The notes under the pieces were generated by a model, which did not search any database, was not told the DNA's origin, and saw nothing but the letters and a program-made list of their open reading frames with translations. DNA of 64,000 bases. It comes from Acidovorax sp. 1608163. GTDB lineage: Bacteria; Pseudomonadota; Gammaproteobacteria; Burkholderiales; Burkholderiaceae_C. This document shows positions 52,560 through 63,162 of the stretch, piece after piece. The stretch is from contig NZ_CP033069.1 of assembly GCF_003669015.1 (NCBI RefSeq), forward strand, positions 1,677,001-1,741,000, given 5' to 3'. Positions within the stretch are counted from its first letter, which is position 1. Each line of letters opens with the position of its first letter. The translations under genes were made by a program, and so were the position numbers.

Positions 52560-54128
52560 TCAAGCAGCGGCTACTTCAATGCCCTTGAACTCGCCCGAGG
52601 CGATGCGCTTTTGCCATTCGGCTGGGCCCGTGATGTGGGCACTGGTGCCGCCGGCATCCACGGCCACGGTCACGGGCATGTCCACCACGTCAAATTCATA
52701 GATGGCTTCCATGCCCAGGTCGGCAAAGCCCACGACCTTGGCGGTCTTGATGGCCTTGCTGACCAAGTAGGCGGCGCCGCCCACGGCCATGAGGTAGGCG
52801 CTCTGGTGCTTCTTGATGGCCTCGATGGCGACCGGGCCGCGCTCGGCCTTGCCCACCATGGCGATCAGGCCGGTCTGGGCCAGCATCATCTCGGTGAAGC
52901 CGTCCATGCGCGTGGCGGTGGTGGGGCCTGCAGGGCCCACGGCCTCGTTCTTCACCGGGTCCACGGGGCCCACGTAGTAGATGATGCGGTTGGTGAAGTC
53001 CACGGGCAGCTTCTCGCCCTTGGCCAGCATGTCCTGGATGCGCTTGTGCGCAGCATCGCGACCGGTCAGCATCTTGCCGTTGAGCAGCAGCGTGTCACCG
53101 GGCTTCCAGCTGGCCACTTCTTCCTTGGTCAGTGTGTCCAGGTTGACCTTCTTGCTCTTGTTGTAGTCAGGCGCCCAGTTCACGTTGGGCCACAGGTCGA
53201 GGCTCGGGGGCGTGAGGTACACGGGGCCAGAGCCGTCCATCACGAAGTGCGCGTGGCGTGTGGCGGCGCAGTTGGGGATCATCGCAATCGGCTTGCTGGC
53301 TGCGTGCGTGGGGTACATCTTGATCTTGACGTCCAGCACCGTGGTCAGGCCGCCCAGGCCTTGCGCGCCAATGCCCAGGGCGTTGACCTTTTCAAACAGC
53401 TCCAGGCGCAGCTCTTCAACCTTGTCGAGCGCGGGGCCGCCGGTCTTGGCGGCTTCGGCCTTGGCTTGCAGTTCGTACATGTCCAGGTCGTCCATCAGGC
53501 TTTCCTTGGCCATGAGCACGGCCTTTTCGGCCGTACCGCCAATGCCGATGCCCAGCATGCCGGGCGGGCACCAGCCAGCGCCCATGGTGGGCACGGTCTT
53601 GAGCACCCAGTCCACCACGTTGTCGCCGGGGTTGAGCATGTACATCTTGGACTTGTTCTCCGAGCCGCCGCCCTTGGCGGCCACGGTGATGTCCACGGTG
53701 TTGCCGGGCACGATCTCGGTGAAGATCACGGCAGGGGTGTTGTCCTTGGTGTTCTTGCGGGCGAACTGCGGGTCGGCCACGACCGACGCGCGCAGGGTGT
53801 TGTCGGGGTGGTTGTAGCCCCGGCGCACGCCTTCGTTGATGGCATCGTCCAGGCTGCCGGTGAAGCCTTCCCAGCGCACGTCCATGCCCACTTTCAGGAA
53901 CACGTTGACGATGCCCGTGTCTTGGCAGATAGGGCGCTGGCCAGTGGCGCTCATCTTGCTGTTGGTGAGGATCTGGGCGATCGCATCCTTGGCCGCCGGG
54001 CTCTTCTCGCGCTCGTAAGCGCGGGCCAGGTGGGCGATGTAGTCGGTGGGGTGGTAGTAGCTGATGTACTGCAGTGCGCCGGCAATGGATTCGATCAGGT
54101 CTTCTTGGCGAATGGATGTCGTGGTCAT
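52560..54128 (-). CDS. Class I fumarate hydratase
   Basis: A 522-residue iron-sulfur fumarase interconverting fumarate and malate. Cluster cysteines are apparent in RPICQDTGI, GAGWCPPGMLG and IPNCAATRH, and the beta half continues to the C-terminus with DMPVTVAVDAGGTS. It is like E. coli FumA/FumB in a single chain. The ATG at 54128 is chosen because it opens the conserved MTTTSIRQEDLIESIAGA. It is oxygen-sensitive by family. A class II fumarase gene is divergent 178 bases away, so the two can be controlled from the shared region. Confidence 0.92.
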   Translation of the reverse strand: MTTTSIRQEDLIESIAGALQYISYYHPTDYIAHLARAYEREKSPAAKDAIAQILTNSKMSATGQRPICQDTGIVNVFLKVGMDVRWEGFTGSLDDAINEGVRRGYNHPDNTLRASVVADPQFARKNTKDNTPAVIFTEIVPGNTVDITVAAKGGGSENKSKMYMLNPGDNVVDWVLKTVPTMGAGWCPPGMLGIGIGGTAEKAVLMAKESLMDDLDMYELQAKAEAAKTGGPALDKVEELRLELFEKVNALGIGAQGLGGLTTVLDVKIKMYPTHAASKPIAMIPNCAATRHAHFVMDGSGPVYLTPPSLDLWPNVNWAPDYNKSKKVNLDTLTKEEVASWKPGDTLLLNGKMLTGRDAAHKRIQDMLAKGEKLPVDFTNRIIYYVGPVDPVKNEAVGPAGPTTATRMDGFTEMMLAQTGLIAMVGKAERGPVAIEAIKKHQSAYLMAVGGAAYLVSKAIKTAKVVGFADLGMEAIYEFDVVDMPVTVAVDAGGTSAHITGPAEWQKRIASGEFKGIEVAAA

Positions 54129-54306
54129 GGCGGGAAGTTTGTGGGGATGAAATCGACAGCCTTCGATTATCCCTCTGCGGGCTTGCGTGGTTCTGTCAGG
54201 GTTATCTGGTGGCTTGCGTGCCTGCTTTGAGCCACGGGCTTGTGCGCCATGCAATGGACTGGTTATGCTGGGTGCCGTCCTTTACTTGTAAGCCAGGATC
54301 ACGCAC

Positions 54307-55710
54307 ATGACACTGCAAAACGGCAAAGCATCGGCCTACCGCACAGAGCGCGACACATTTGGCCCCATCGACGTGCCTGCGCGGCGGTTGTGGGGAGCGC
54401 AAACACAACGCTCTTTGCAGCACTTTGCCATCTCGGGCGAGCGCATGGCCCTCGAACTCATCCGGGCACTGGCCCAGGTCAAACGTGCCAGTGCGTATGT
54501 GAACCACAGCCTGGGTTTGCTGGATGCCACCCGCACCACGGCCATCGTGGCCGCGTGCGATGAAGTGATGGCTGGGGCACACGAAGAGGAGTTTCCTCTG
54601 GTGGTGTGGCAAACCGGGTCGGGCACCCAGACGAACATGAACATGAATGAGGTGCTGGCTAACCGGGCGAGTGAGTTGCTCAGCGGCCCGCGTGGGGAAG
54701 GGCGGCTGGTGCACCCCAACGACGATGTGAACAAAAGCCAGTCGAGCAACGATGTCTTTCCTACCGCCATGCACCTGGCGGCAGTGGATGCAATGACCCA
54801 CAAACTGCTGCCAGCCCTGCATGCGTTGCGCATGACGTTGGCCGCCAAGGCCGAGGCGTTTGCGGACATCGTGAAAATTGGCCGCACGCACTTGCAGGAT
54901 GCAACCCCGCTGACTTTGGGGCAAGAAGTCTCGGGCTGGGTGGCGCAGCTGGAGCATTCCGAGCGCCATGTTCGCGCCGCCATGCCCCATTTGTGTGAGC
55001 TGGCCCTGGGTGGCACGGCCGTGGGCACGGGTTTGAATGCGCCTGCGGGCTATGCGCAGGCGGTGGCCAAAGAGCTGGCCGACCTGACCGGGCTGAACCT
55101 GGTGACAGCCCCGAACAAGTTCGAAGCCCTGGCCAGCTGCGATGCCTTGGTGCATGCCCATGGTGCGCTCAAGGGGCTTGCGGCCAGCCTGATGAAGATT
55201 GCCAACGATGTGCGTTGGCTGGCCAGTGGTCCGCGCAGCGGGCTGGGCGAGATCACCATCCCGGAAAACGAGCCGGGTTCGTCCATCATGCCGGGCAAGG
55301 TCAACCCGACCCAGTGCGAAGCCATGACCATGCTGTGCGCCCAGGTCATGGGCAACGATGTGGCGGTTGGGGTGGGCGGGGCCTCGGGCAATTTCGAGCT
55401 CAACGTGTTCCGGCCCATGGTGATCCACAACTTTTTGCAAAGCGTTCGCCTGCTGGCAGACGGCATGGTCAGTTTTGACAAGCACTGCGCTTCGGGCATT
55501 GAGCCCAACCATGACCGGATTGAAGCGCTTGTCGAGCAGTCGCTGATGCTGGTGACCGCGCTCAACCCCCACATCGGTTACGACAAGGCCGCTGCCATTG
55601 CCAAGGCGGCACACAAAGAGGGGATCAGTTTGCGAGAGGCCGCGCTGGCCTCTGGCCATGTGACGGCTCAGGAGTTTGATGCCTGGGTGGTGCCGCGCAG
55701 CATGGTCTGA
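54307..55710 (+). CDS. fumC: Class II fumarate hydratase
   Basis: A 467-residue oxygen-stable fumarase of the fumarase/aspartase family. Key signatures are [18 protein letters not shown], the [18 protein letters not shown] loop, [11 protein letters not shown] and the family motif [11 protein letters not shown]. It catalyses the same reaction as the neighbouring class I enzyme without an iron-sulfur cluster. The divergent pair suggests switching between oxygen-sensitive and robust isoforms. The next gene (YqhA) is convergent. Confidence 0.93.
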   Translation: MTLQNGKASAYRTERDTFGPIDVPARRLWGAQTQRSLQHFAISGERMALELIRALAQVKRASAYVNHSLGLLDATRTTAIVAACDEVMAGAHEEEFPLVVWQTGSGTQTNMNMNEVLANRASELLSGPRGEGRLVHPNDDVNKSQSSNDVFPTAMHLAAVDAMTHKLLPALHALRMTLAAKAEAFADIVKIGRTHLQDATPLTLGQEVSGWVAQLEHSERHVRAAMPHLCELALGGTAVGTGLNAPAGYAQAVAKELADLTGLNLVTAPNKFEALASCDALVHAHGALKGLAASLMKIANDVRWLASGPRSGLGEITIPENEPGSSIMPGKVNPTQCEAMTMLCAQVMGNDVAVGVGGASGNFELNVFRPMVIHNFLQSVRLLADGMVSFDKHCASGIEPNHDRIEALVEQSLMLVTALNPHIGYDKAAAIAKAAHKEGISLREAALASGHVTAQEFDAWVVPRSMV

Positions 55711-55785
55711 TGCCGCTACGCGGTGCGCGGTGCATTCCATCGCCCCGCCGGGCGCTGGGCTTGCGCGGCGGCGGGGGCTGGCGGC

Positions 55786-56385
55786 TCAGTGGGAGTCGCT
55801 GGGGTGGGACATCAGCCGGTCGGTCAGCGCAATCGCCAGGGCGCTCAGCAAGAAGACCACGTGGATGATGGTCTGCCACATCAGCACCTTGAGGTCGTAG
55901 TTGGCCGCATTGATGAAGGTCTTGAGCAGGTGAATGGAGCTGATGCCGATGATCGCAGTGGCCAGCTTCACTTTGAGCACGGAGGCGTTCACGTGGCTCA
56001 GCCATTCAGGCTGGTCTGGGTGCTCTTCCAGGTGCAAGCGGGATACAAAAGTCTCGTAGCCACCCACAATCACCATGATGAGCAGGTTGGAGATCATCAC
56101 CACGTCAATCAATGCCAGTACCACCAGCATGATGATGGTCTCGTTGAGTGCCATGACCTCAAAGTCACTCTTGTAGCCAATGCTGGTGACCAGCTGCTGC
56201 AGGGCTGCTTTGTTGCCGAAGGCGGCTTCCACCAGATGGACCAGCTCCACCCAGAAGTGAAAGACGTACACCGCCTGCGCCAGAATCAACCCCAGGTACA
56301 GCGGCAGCTGCAGCCAGCGGCTGGCGAAAATGAGCGAGGGCAGGGGGCGCAGCGGAGCGCTGGTTTTGGGCTTGGGATGGGACAT
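55786..56385 (-). CDS. YqhA family membrane protein (UPF0114)
   Basis: A 199-residue integral membrane protein with three to four hydrophobic helices, matching UPF0114. Typical segments are [40 protein letters not shown], and the [20 protein letters not shown] stretch. The function is unknown. It is convergent with fumC (75 bases apart) and its start is 189 bases from acs on the other strand. Confidence 0.88.
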   Translation of the reverse strand: MSHPKPKTSAPLRPLPSLIFASRWLQLPLYLGLILAQAVYVFHFWVELVHLVEAAFGNKAALQQLVTSIGYKSDFEVMALNETIIMLVVLALIDVVMISNLLIMVIVGGYETFVSRLHLEEHPDQPEWLSHVNASVLKVKLATAIIGISSIHLLKTFINAANYDLKVLMWQTIIHVVFLLSALAIALTDRLMSHPSDSH

Positions 56386-56574
56386 GCGTGCCTGCGATAG
56401 GTAATAGAAAAAGGGGCGACGGGAAAACGTCGCGATTCTAGGGGCGAGCCGTGACAGCCTTCACAACCAAGGGCTAACCCCAAGCCGGATAGGCCCCGGC
56501 GAGTCAGTAGCATGTAAGTGCGGCAGAAGACAGTAGCTGCCAATTCCTATTCCAATGACCCAGGAGACAACACC

Positions 56575-58569
56575 ATGAGTGCAACAACATCCGCGATCGA
56601 GTCTGTGTTGGTTGAAAACCGCGTGTTTCCACCATCCGACGTCATCGTCAAGGCGGCGCGCATTTCCGGCATGGCCGGGTATGAGGCACTGTGCAAAGAG
56701 GCCGAAACCGATTTCGAAGGCTTCTGGGCCAAGCAGGCACGTGCCAACGTGCAATGGTCAAAGCCCTTCACCCGCACGCTGGACGAGTCCAACGCCCCGT
56801 TTTTCCGCTGGTTTGACGACGGCGAGCTGAACGCCAGCGTCAACTGCCTGGACAAGCACATCGGCACGCCCACGGAAAACAAGACGGCCATCGTCTTCGA
56901 AGCCGATGACGGCACCGTCACCAAGATCACCTACAAAGAGCTGCTGGCCCGCGTGAGCCAGTTCGCCAACGCGCTCAAGGCCCACGGCGTGGCCAAGGGC
57001 GACCGCGTGCTGATCTACATGCCCATGACCATTGAGGGCGTGATCGCCATGCAGGCCTGTGCCCGCATCGGCGCTACGCACAGCGTGGTGTTTGGCGGCT
57101 TCAGCGCCAAGGCCGTGCACGAGCGCATCATCGATGCCGGTGCCGTGGCCGTCATCACTGCCAACTACCAGATGCGTGGTGGCAAGGAGCTGCCGCTCAA
57201 GTCCATCATTGACGAAGCTCTGGCCATGGGCGGCTGCGACACCATCCGCAACGTGTTCGTGTACCAGCGCACCGCCACGGCGTGCAACATGGTGGCAGGC
57301 CGTGACAAGACCTTTGCTGAAGCACTGGCGGGCCAAAGCACCGAATGCGCGCCCGTGGCCGTGGGGGCCGAGCACCCGCTGTTCATCCTCTACACCAGTG
57401 GCTCCACCGGCAAGCCCAAGGGCGTGCAGCACAGCACCGGCGGCTACCTGCTGTGGGCCAAGATGACCATGGACTGGACGTTTGACCTGCGCGCAGACGA
57501 CGTGTTCTGGTGCACGGCCGACATCGGCTGGATCACGGGCCACACCTACGTCGCCTACGGCCCGCTGGCCGCAGGCGCCACACAGATCATCTTCGAAGGC
57601 ATCCCCACCTTCCCGAACGCGGGTCGCTTCTGGCAGATGATCGAGCGCCACAAGTGCACGATCTTCTACACCGCCCCCACCGCCATCCGCTCGCTCATCA
57701 AGGCGGCTGAGGCCGATGAGGCTGTGCACCCCGCGCGCTCCGACCTGTCGAGCCTGCGCATCTTGGGCAGCGTGGGCGAGCCCATCAACCCCGAAGCCTG
57801 GATGTGGTACCACAAGAACGTGGGCGGCGAGCGTTGCCCCATCGTGGACACCTTCTGGCAGACCGAAACGGGTGGCCACGTCATCACCCCGCTGCCTGGC
57901 GCCACGCCACTGGTGCCTGGTAGCTGCACGCTGCCTTTGCCCGGCATCACCGCAGCCATCGTGGACGAAATGGGCAACGACGTACCCAACGGCGCGGGTG
58001 GCATCCTGGTGATCAAGCGCCCCTGGCCCAGCATGATCCGCACCATCTGGAACGACCCCGAGCGCTTCAAGAAGAGCTACTTCCCCGAAGAACTCAAGGG
58101 CTACTACCTGGCGGGCGATGGCGCGGTGCGCAGTGCTGACCGCGGCTACTTCCGCATCACCGGCCGCATCGATGATGTGCTGAACGTGTCGGGCCACCGC
58201 ATGGGCACGATGGAGATCGAATCCGCCCTGGTCGCCAAGACCGATCTGGTGGCCGAGGCCGCCGTGGTGGGCCGCCCTGACGACGTGACCGGTGAGGCCA
58301 TCTGTGCGTTCGTGGTGCTCAAGCGCTCGCGCCCCACCGGCGAAGAAGCCAAGCAGATTGCCAACGAACTGCGCAACTGGGTGGCCAAGGAGATTGGCCC
58401 CATCGCCAAGCCCAAGGACATCCGCTTTGGCGACAACCTGCCCAAGACCCGCAGCGGCAAGATCATGCGCCGCCTGCTGCGCAGCATTGCCAAGGGCGAG
58501 GCGATCACGCAGGACACCAGCACGCTGGAAAACCCCGCAATCCTCGATCAATTGGCCAAGGCCAATTGA
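56575..58569 (+). CDS. acs: Acetyl-CoA synthetase
   Basis: A 664-residue AMP-forming acetate-CoA ligase. It activates acetate to acetyl-AMP and then acetyl-CoA. The phosphate loop is [15 protein letters not shown], the acyl-binding [11 protein letters not shown] region is visible as [11 protein letters not shown], and the C-terminal lysine is in [11 protein letters not shown] (the site acetylated in relatives). The ATG at 56575 follows a CAGGAGA ribosome site. It is read alone; a terminator follows at 58717. Confidence 0.94.
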   Translation: MSATTSAIESVLVENRVFPPSDVIVKAARISGMAGYEALCKEAETDFEGFWAKQARANVQWSKPFTRTLDESNAPFFRWFDDGELNASVNCLDKHIGTPTENKTAIVFEADDGTVTKITYKELLARVSQFANALKAHGVAKGDRVLIYMPMTIEGVIAMQACARIGATHSVVFGGFSAKAVHERIIDAGAVAVITANYQMRGGKELPLKSIIDEALAMGGCDTIRNVFVYQRTATACNMVAGRDKTFAEALAGQSTECAPVAVGAEHPLFILYTSGSTGKPKGVQHSTGGYLLWAKMTMDWTFDLRADDVFWCTADIGWITGHTYVAYGPLAAGATQIIFEGIPTFPNAGRFWQMIERHKCTIFYTAPTAIRSLIKAAEADEAVHPARSDLSSLRILGSVGEPINPEAWMWYHKNVGGERCPIVDTFWQTETGGHVITPLPGATPLVPGSCTLPLPGITAAIVDEMGNDVPNGAGGILVIKRPWPSMIRTIWNDPERFKKSYFPEELKGYYLAGDGAVRSADRGYFRITGRIDDVLNVSGHRMGTMEIESALVAKTDLVAEAAVVGRPDDVTGEAICAFVVLKRSRPTGEEAKQIANELRNWVAKEIGPIAKPKDIRFGDNLPKTRSGKIMRRLLRSIAKGEAITQDTSTLENPAILDQLAKAN

Positions 58570-58989
58570 TCGAGGAGGCGCCGTGGAGCGGCGCCAGCGC
58601 GGAGCGCTTTCGGGGTTTGGGGACACTCATAACGCGCAGCGATGTGATGTGGCCACAGAACCCGGCCATCTTGGACCAACGGTCACAGACCAACTGACCT
58701 TTGGGGCACACCCTTCAAAAGCGCCTAAGCATCAGGCGCTTTTTTTATGCCCTTGGCAGATACATTGCTTTGCCGAGACTTGCCCGCAGGCACGGTAGGA
58801 TGCCGCGATAGAGCCCGTCCGCCGGCGTGGAGTTATCTGCGCAAGTGGTAGCAAACCCAGTCTTCGCATTGGCAAAAATCATGTGAAAGCGTTTTGCCCC
58901 TCTGTGCCGGGCGGCGTGCAACCATGCGCCATGGCCTGTCATGCCCACCGGGGGCGGCAGGCACACTTCTCGCATTGAAAGGACTTACC
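58570..58989. other. Intergenic region between acs and the LapA-like gene
   Basis: A 420-base gap. It holds the acs terminator at 58717-58747 and the ribosome site of the next gene (AAAGGA near 58978). I see no coding sequence in the rest. Confidence 0.6.
58717..58747 (+). terminator. Terminator downstream of acs
   Basis: AAAAGCGCCT and AGGCGCTTTT flank a 7-base loop, followed by further Ts. It is a strong intrinsic terminator about 150 bases after the acs stop. Confidence 0.85.
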
Positions 58990-59454
58990 GTGAAAATGCT
59001 TTCTACCGTGCTGCTCTTCATCATCGTGGCCATTACCAGTCTGGCTGCGCTCAACTGGGAGGCTCTCTCGGTTGTTTCTGCCGTGTCTGTGGGGTTGGCC
59101 ACTTTCGATGCCCCGCTGGGCTTGCTCATGCTGGGGCTGACCTCGTTGCTGGGTGTGCTGCTGGTGGCGTACGTGCTGTCGCTTCAGGGCTCGGTATTGC
59201 TGGAGACACGCCGCCACACCAAAGAGATGCAGGCGCAGCGCGAACTGGCAGACAAGGCGGAAGCCTCTCGGTTTACCGAGTTGCGTGCGTTTTTAGAAAA
59301 CCAGCACGCACAAGGGCACACCACTGTGATGGCACGGCTCGACAGCCTGGAAACCCGCCTGGCTGCGCGTGCGCAAGAGTCGGACAACACCACTGCGGCC
59401 TACGTGGGACAACTGGAGCAGCGCTTGGTTGGCGGGCCAGGCGCGACGGAGTAA
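58990..59454 (+). CDS. LapA domain-like membrane protein
   Basis: A 154-residue protein with two N-terminal membrane helices (MLSTVLLFIIVAITSLAALN and FDAPLGLLMLGLTSLLGVLL, at about 3-22 and 36-60) and a long cytosolic coiled-coil tail (TRRHTKEMQAQRELADKAEA). This is the LapA-like (DUF1049) layout, but the N-W-x motif of the family is only loosely present. A GTG start at 58990 is preferred over an ATG at 58996 because of the AAAGGA ribosome site. The role is unknown. It is followed by a bidirectional terminator and the convergent cytochrome gene. Confidence 0.7.
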   Translation: MKMLSTVLLFIIVAITSLAALNWEALSVVSAVSVGLATFDAPLGLLMLGLTSLLGVLLVAYVLSLQGSVLLETRRHTKEMQAQRELADKAEASRFTELRAFLENQHAQGHTTVMARLDSLETRLAARAQESDNTTAAYVGQLEQRLVGGPGATE

Positions 59455-59486
59455 GCGGGCGCAGGCCAAAGCGCACGGCCTGCAAA

Positions 59487-59526
59487 GCAAAAAGCCGCAC
59501 AACCTTGACGGTGTGCGGCTTTTTGC
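59487..59526. terminator. Bidirectional terminator between LapA-like and cytochrome genes
   Basis: GCAAAAAGCCGCAC and GTGCGGCTTTTTGC form a perfect long stem around a 12-base loop, with A/T runs on both sides. It can end both convergent transcripts. Confidence 0.85.
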
Positions 59527-59561
59527 TGCGTGGGATAAGCCCCACGGCAGGACCACGGGGC

Positions 59562-59867
59562 TTACTTCAGCGTCAGAACCCAGGCAGCCAGCTTCTTGGC
59601 TTCTGCTTCATTGACTTGGGCATTAGCAGGCATGGGCACGGGGCCCCACACGCCAGAGCCACCCTTGATGATCTTGGTGGCCAGCTTGTCTACAGCGTCT
59701 TTTTGACCAGCGTACTTGGCAGCGACATCTTTGTAGGAAGGACCCACCAGCTTCTTGTCGACAGCGTGGCAGGCCATGCAGTTCTTGGAAGTGGCCAGGG
59801 CTTGGTCGGCCATGGCGGGGGCTGCAACGGCAAGCGTCATGGCGATGGTGATCAGGGCACGTTTCAT
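59562..59867 (-). CDS. Class I cytochrome c
   Basis: A 101-residue periplasmic cytochrome of the c551/c552 type. A signal peptide ends AAPAMA (cleavage after residue 20). The heme attachment motif is Cys30-x-x-Cys33-His34 (NCMACH) and the distal methionine is Met79 in VPMPANAQ. It carries single electrons between respiratory or denitrification enzymes. The gene is divergent from a small Trp-rich protein and convergent with the LapA-like gene. Confidence 0.92.
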   Translation of the reverse strand: MKRALITIAMTLAVAAPAMADQALATSKNCMACHAVDKKLVGPSYKDVAAKYAGQKDAVDKLATKIIKGGSGVWGPVPMPANAQVNEAEAKKLAAWVLTLK

Positions 59868-59983
59868 GGTGGGTTTTCCTGTGGTTGGGTTACAGTTCTT
59901 TCAACGCGATTGTAGTGACGTGGGTTGACCAAAATTTGTCCTCGGTCAAGGAACGCAAATCGCATCTTTTGGGGGAGCTTGCT

Positions 59984-60226
59984 ATGTATCTTTTAGGCGT
60001 TTCGCTGCTGCTGCTGTTACTCAAGTATCTGGAGATCGGGCCCGTAGCCACCTGGTCCTGGTGGGTGATTGTGGGCTCTTTCGGCGCTACTGCGGCGTGG
60101 TGGTGGTGGGCCGATGCCACAGGCTACACCAAGCGCAAAGCCATGGAAAAAATGGACGAGCGCAAGAAAGAGCGCATCAATAAAAACAAAGAAGCCTTGG
60201 GTATGCGTCCGCGCAAGCCCAGGTAA
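59984..60226 (+). CDS. Small Trp-rich protein (TIGR04438-type)
   Basis: An 80-residue protein with one or two membrane helices, a run of tryptophans and a basic C-terminal tail. Key segments: LLLLLLKYLEIGPVATWSWW, AAWWWWADATGYTKRKAM and KERINKNKEALGMR. This matches the small Trp-rich family known from Betaproteobacteria, of unknown function. The ATG at 59984 has a GGGGAG ribosome site; a longer frame upstream is not conserved in character. It is divergent from the cytochrome c gene with 116 bases between starts. Confidence 0.8.
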   Translation: MYLLGVSLLLLLLKYLEIGPVATWSWWVIVGSFGATAAWWWWADATGYTKRKAMEKMDERKKERINKNKEALGMRPRKPR

Positions 60227-60394
60227 TACGGCAAGGGCAGGGGCTGGCTCGCTCAGCTCCTGCGCCTGAAACACCCAAAGGCTCAGGGTTAGCGATCGCC
60301 CCTGCCGCCGGTGCTGTTGGTTGTGCTGGAGGATAATTCGCCCGCCGCCTCCTGGCTTCGGCTTCCCTCTACCAACACTTCAACCGACATCACG

Positions 60395-62254
60395 ATGCCC
60401 GCTTACCGCTCCAAAACCTCCACCGCTGGTCGCAACATGGCTGGTGCCCGCTCGCTGTGGCGTGCCACCGGCATGAAGGACGACGACTTCAGCAAGCCGA
60501 TCATTGCGGTGGTCAACTCGTTCACGCAGTTTGTGCCCGGCCACGTCCACCTCAAGGACTTGGGCCAACTGGTGGCGCGTGAGATTGAAGCAGCGGGCGG
60601 TGTGGCCAAAGAGTTCAACACCATCGCCGTGGACGATGGCATTGCGATGGGCCACGACGGCATGCTGTACTCGCTGCCCAGCCGCGACATCATTGCGGAT
60701 TCGGTGGAATACATGGTCAACGCGCACTGCGCCGATGCCATGGTGTGCATCTCCAACTGCGACAAGATCACCCCCGGCATGCTGATGGCCGCCATGCGGT
60801 TGAATATTCCGGTGGTGTTCGTCTCGGGCGGCCCGATGGAGGCTGGCAAGGTCAAGTTGCTCAACCCCACGACCCAGAAGATTGAGTTCAAGAAGCTCGA
60901 TTTGATCGACGCCATGGTGATGGCCGCCGACGACAAGGTCAGCGACGCCGATGTGGCCGAGGTAGAGCGCTCTGCGTGCCCCACCTGCGGTTCCTGCTCT
61001 GGCATGTTCACCGCCAACTCCATGAACTGCCTGACCGAAGCCTTGGGCCTGTCCCTGCCCGGCAATGGCACTGTGGTGGCCACGCATGCCGACCGCGAGC
61101 AACTGTTCAAGCGCGCCGGGCACCTGGTGGTGGAGCTGTGCAAGCGCTACTACGAAGAAGACGACAGCAGCATCCTGCCGCGCTCCATGGGCTTCAAGGC
61201 GTTTGAGAATGCGATTGCATTGGATATCGCCATGGGCGGCTCCACCAACACCATCCTGCACATTCTCGCCATTGCGCAAGAGGCCGAAATCGACTTCACG
61301 ATGGCCGACATTGACCGCATGTCCAAGATCGTGCCGCAGCTGTGCAAGGTCGCACCCAACACCAACAAGTACCACATTGAAGACGTCCACCGCGCGGGCG
61401 GCATCATGGGTATTTTGGGCGAGCTGGACCGCGCAGGCCGTTTGCACACCGACGTGCCCACCGTGCACAGCAAGACCATGAAAGACGCGCTGGACCAGTG
61501 GGACATTGCCCGCAACCCGTCCGACACGGTCAAGACCTTCTACATGGCTGGCCCTGGCGGCATTCCTACGCAAGTCGCATTCAGCCAAGCCGCACGCTGG
61601 CCCAGCCTGGACACAGACCGCTCTGAGGGCTGCATCCGCTCGATCGAGCATGCCTTCAGCAAAGAAGGCGGTTTGGCCGTGCTGGTCGGCAACATTGCCC
61701 TGAACGGCTGCGTGGTCAAGACCGCAGGCGTGGACGACAGCCTGCTGGTGTTTGAAGGCCCCGCCCATGTGGTGGAGTCGCAGGACGAAGCCGTGGCCAA
61801 CATCCTGGCCGACAAGGTCAAGGCGGGTGATGTCGTCATTGTGCGCTACGAAGGCCCCAAGGGCGGCCCTGGCATGCAAGAGATGCTGTACCCCACGTCG
61901 TACATCAAGTCCAAGGGCCTGGGCAAAGCCTGCGCGCTGTTGACCGATGGCCGCTTCTCGGGCGGCACCTCGGGCCTGTCCATTGGCCACGCTTCGCCCG
62001 AAGCGGCAGCCGGTGGCGCCATTGGCTTGGTGAAGAACGGTGACCGCATCCGCATCGACATCCCCAACCGCAGCATCAACGTGCTGGTGTCCGACGAAGA
62101 ACTGGCCCAGCGCCGCGTGGAGCAGGACGCCAAGGGCTGGAAGCCCGCGCAGCCACGCCCCCGCAAGGTGTCTGCGGCGCTCAAGGCCTATGCCAAGCTG
62201 GTCATGTCGGCCGACAAGGGTGCGGTGCGCGATCTGTCTTTGCTCGACGATTGA
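60395..62254 (+). CDS. ilvD: Dihydroxy-acid dehydratase
   Basis: A 619-residue enzyme of isoleucine, valine and pantothenate synthesis, converting dihydroxy acids to 2-oxo acids with an iron-sulfur cluster. Cluster cysteines are in [10 protein letters not shown] and [15 protein letters not shown], which is the signature of the [4Fe-4S] (IlvD/EdD) family; [14 protein letters not shown] and the C-terminal [21 protein letters not shown] region ([15 protein letters not shown]) are also clear. The E. coli type length fits. The ATG at 60395 begins the conserved [20 protein letters not shown] terminator hairpin and a repeat follow. Confidence 0.94.
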   Translation: MPAYRSKTSTAGRNMAGARSLWRATGMKDDDFSKPIIAVVNSFTQFVPGHVHLKDLGQLVAREIEAAGGVAKEFNTIAVDDGIAMGHDGMLYSLPSRDIIADSVEYMVNAHCADAMVCISNCDKITPGMLMAAMRLNIPVVFVSGGPMEAGKVKLLNPTTQKIEFKKLDLIDAMVMAADDKVSDADVAEVERSACPTCGSCSGMFTANSMNCLTEALGLSLPGNGTVVATHADREQLFKRAGHLVVELCKRYYEEDDSSILPRSMGFKAFENAIALDIAMGGSTNTILHILAIAQEAEIDFTMADIDRMSKIVPQLCKVAPNTNKYHIEDVHRAGGIMGILGELDRAGRLHTDVPTVHSKTMKDALDQWDIARNPSDTVKTFYMAGPGGIPTQVAFSQAARWPSLDTDRSEGCIRSIEHAFSKEGGLAVLVGNIALNGCVVKTAGVDDSLLVFEGPAHVVESQDEAVANILADKVKAGDVVIVRYEGPKGGPGMQEMLYPTSYIKSKGLGKACALLTDGRFSGGTSGLSIGHASPEAAAGGAIGLVKNGDRIRIDIPNRSINVLVSDEELAQRRVEQDAKGWKPAQPRPRKVSAALKAYAKLVMSADKGAVRDLSLLDD

Positions 62255-62345
62255 TTGGGGCGACCGAAAGGTCGATCCGCGCCAGCCATCGCCACCCGTG
62301 CTGCGGCACCCAGGTGGCGCTTTGGTTGAACGGGTAGCCCGGAAC

Positions 62346-62384
62346 AAAAAAGCCGCCATGCAGCAATGCATGGCGGCTTTTTTT
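62346..62384. terminator. Terminator downstream of ilvD
   Basis: AAAAAAGCCGCCATGCA and TGCATGGCGGCTTTTTTT pair around a 4-base loop, a very stable hairpin with T-run on the plus strand and A-run on the other. It can also stop the convergent bacterioferritin transcript. Confidence 0.88.
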
Positions 62385-62390
62385 ATAGTT

Positions 62391-62447
62391 TTGCTATTTA
62401 TTTGATAGCTTTTGGCGCTTGACTGGATTGCGCTAGAGCCTGATTTG
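62391..62447 (+). repeat. Interspersed double-hairpin repeat, copy F
   Basis: TTGCTATTTATTTGATAGC carries the stem GCTAT/ATAGC, followed by GGCGCTTGACTGGATTGCGC and TAGAGCCTGATTTG. It lies between the ilvD terminator and the bacterioferritin stop. Confidence 0.8.
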
Positions 62448-62502
62448 ACAAAAACCTGCGAATGGGGCCTGGTGCCCCCTTTGCTCAAGCCATTCAGGCC
62501 AT

Positions 62503-62979
62503 TCAGGCGGCAGGCTGCGACTGGCTTTGCAGGTAGTTGGGCAGGCCCATTTTCTCGATCAGGCCCAATTGCTTTTCCAGCCAGTAGGCGTGGTCTTCCT
62601 CGGTGTCGCGCAGCTGGGCCAGCAGCAGGTCGCGGCTCACGTAGTCGCGCAGGCTCTCGCACAGTTGTATGCCTTTTTGCAGGGCATCGCGCACTTCGTA
62701 TTCCACGGCCAGGTCTTTTTGCAGCATCTCCACTACCGTGGTGCCGGGGGTGAAGGGATTGGGGCGCATGTCAGGCATGCCGCCCAAAAAGAGGATGCGG
62801 CGCAGCAGCGCGTCGGCGTGCTGGGTTTCTTCCTGCATTTCATGGTCCAGGCGGGTGTACATCTTCACCAGGCCCTGGTCTTCGTAAATGCGCGAGTGGA
62901 TGAAATACTGGTCACGCGCAGCCAGCTCGCCGCGCAGCAGGTTTTTGAAATATTCGATGACTTGTGGGTTTCCCTGCAT
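62503..62979 (-). CDS. bfr: Bacterioferritin
   Basis: A 158-residue heme-containing ferritin subunit, storing iron in a 24-mer. The ferroxidase residues and heme Met are recognisable in [36 protein letters not shown] (Met52-type heme ligand) and [20 protein letters not shown]. The ATG at 62979 is the conserved [15 protein letters not shown] start. The upstream in-frame extension is not conserved. It neighbours a siderophore receptor gene, so the region joins iron uptake and storage; both are likely under iron control. Confidence 0.93.
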   Translation of the reverse strand: MQGNPQVIEYFKNLLRGELAARDQYFIHSRIYEDQGLVKMYTRLDHEMQEETQHADALLRRILFLGGMPDMRPNPFTPGTTVVEMLQKDLAVEYEVRDALQKGIQLCESLRDYVSRDLLLAQLRDTEEDHAYWLEKQLGLIEKMGLPNYLQSQSQPAA

Positions 62980-63162
62980 GGTGCATTCCGTTCTTCTGAG
63001 GCGGCGAGTATCGCGCGCCTGGCACGGGTTCAGGGTCATAACCCCGCATGTCGCTTTGCATGCGAACCGTCATCATTAGCGCTTGCGTTGAGCCCTCTGC
63101 CCATCCACCGGCTGTTTCTGGTGGAGGGGTGGAGGCCGCTCGCGCAGACCTGCGTTACAGGC

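Noticed and set aside
63076..63095. Another copy of the double-hairpin repeat
   Set aside because: Only a short TTAGCGCTTGCGTTGAGC-like segment resembles the second stem; the first stem and the conserved ends are missing.
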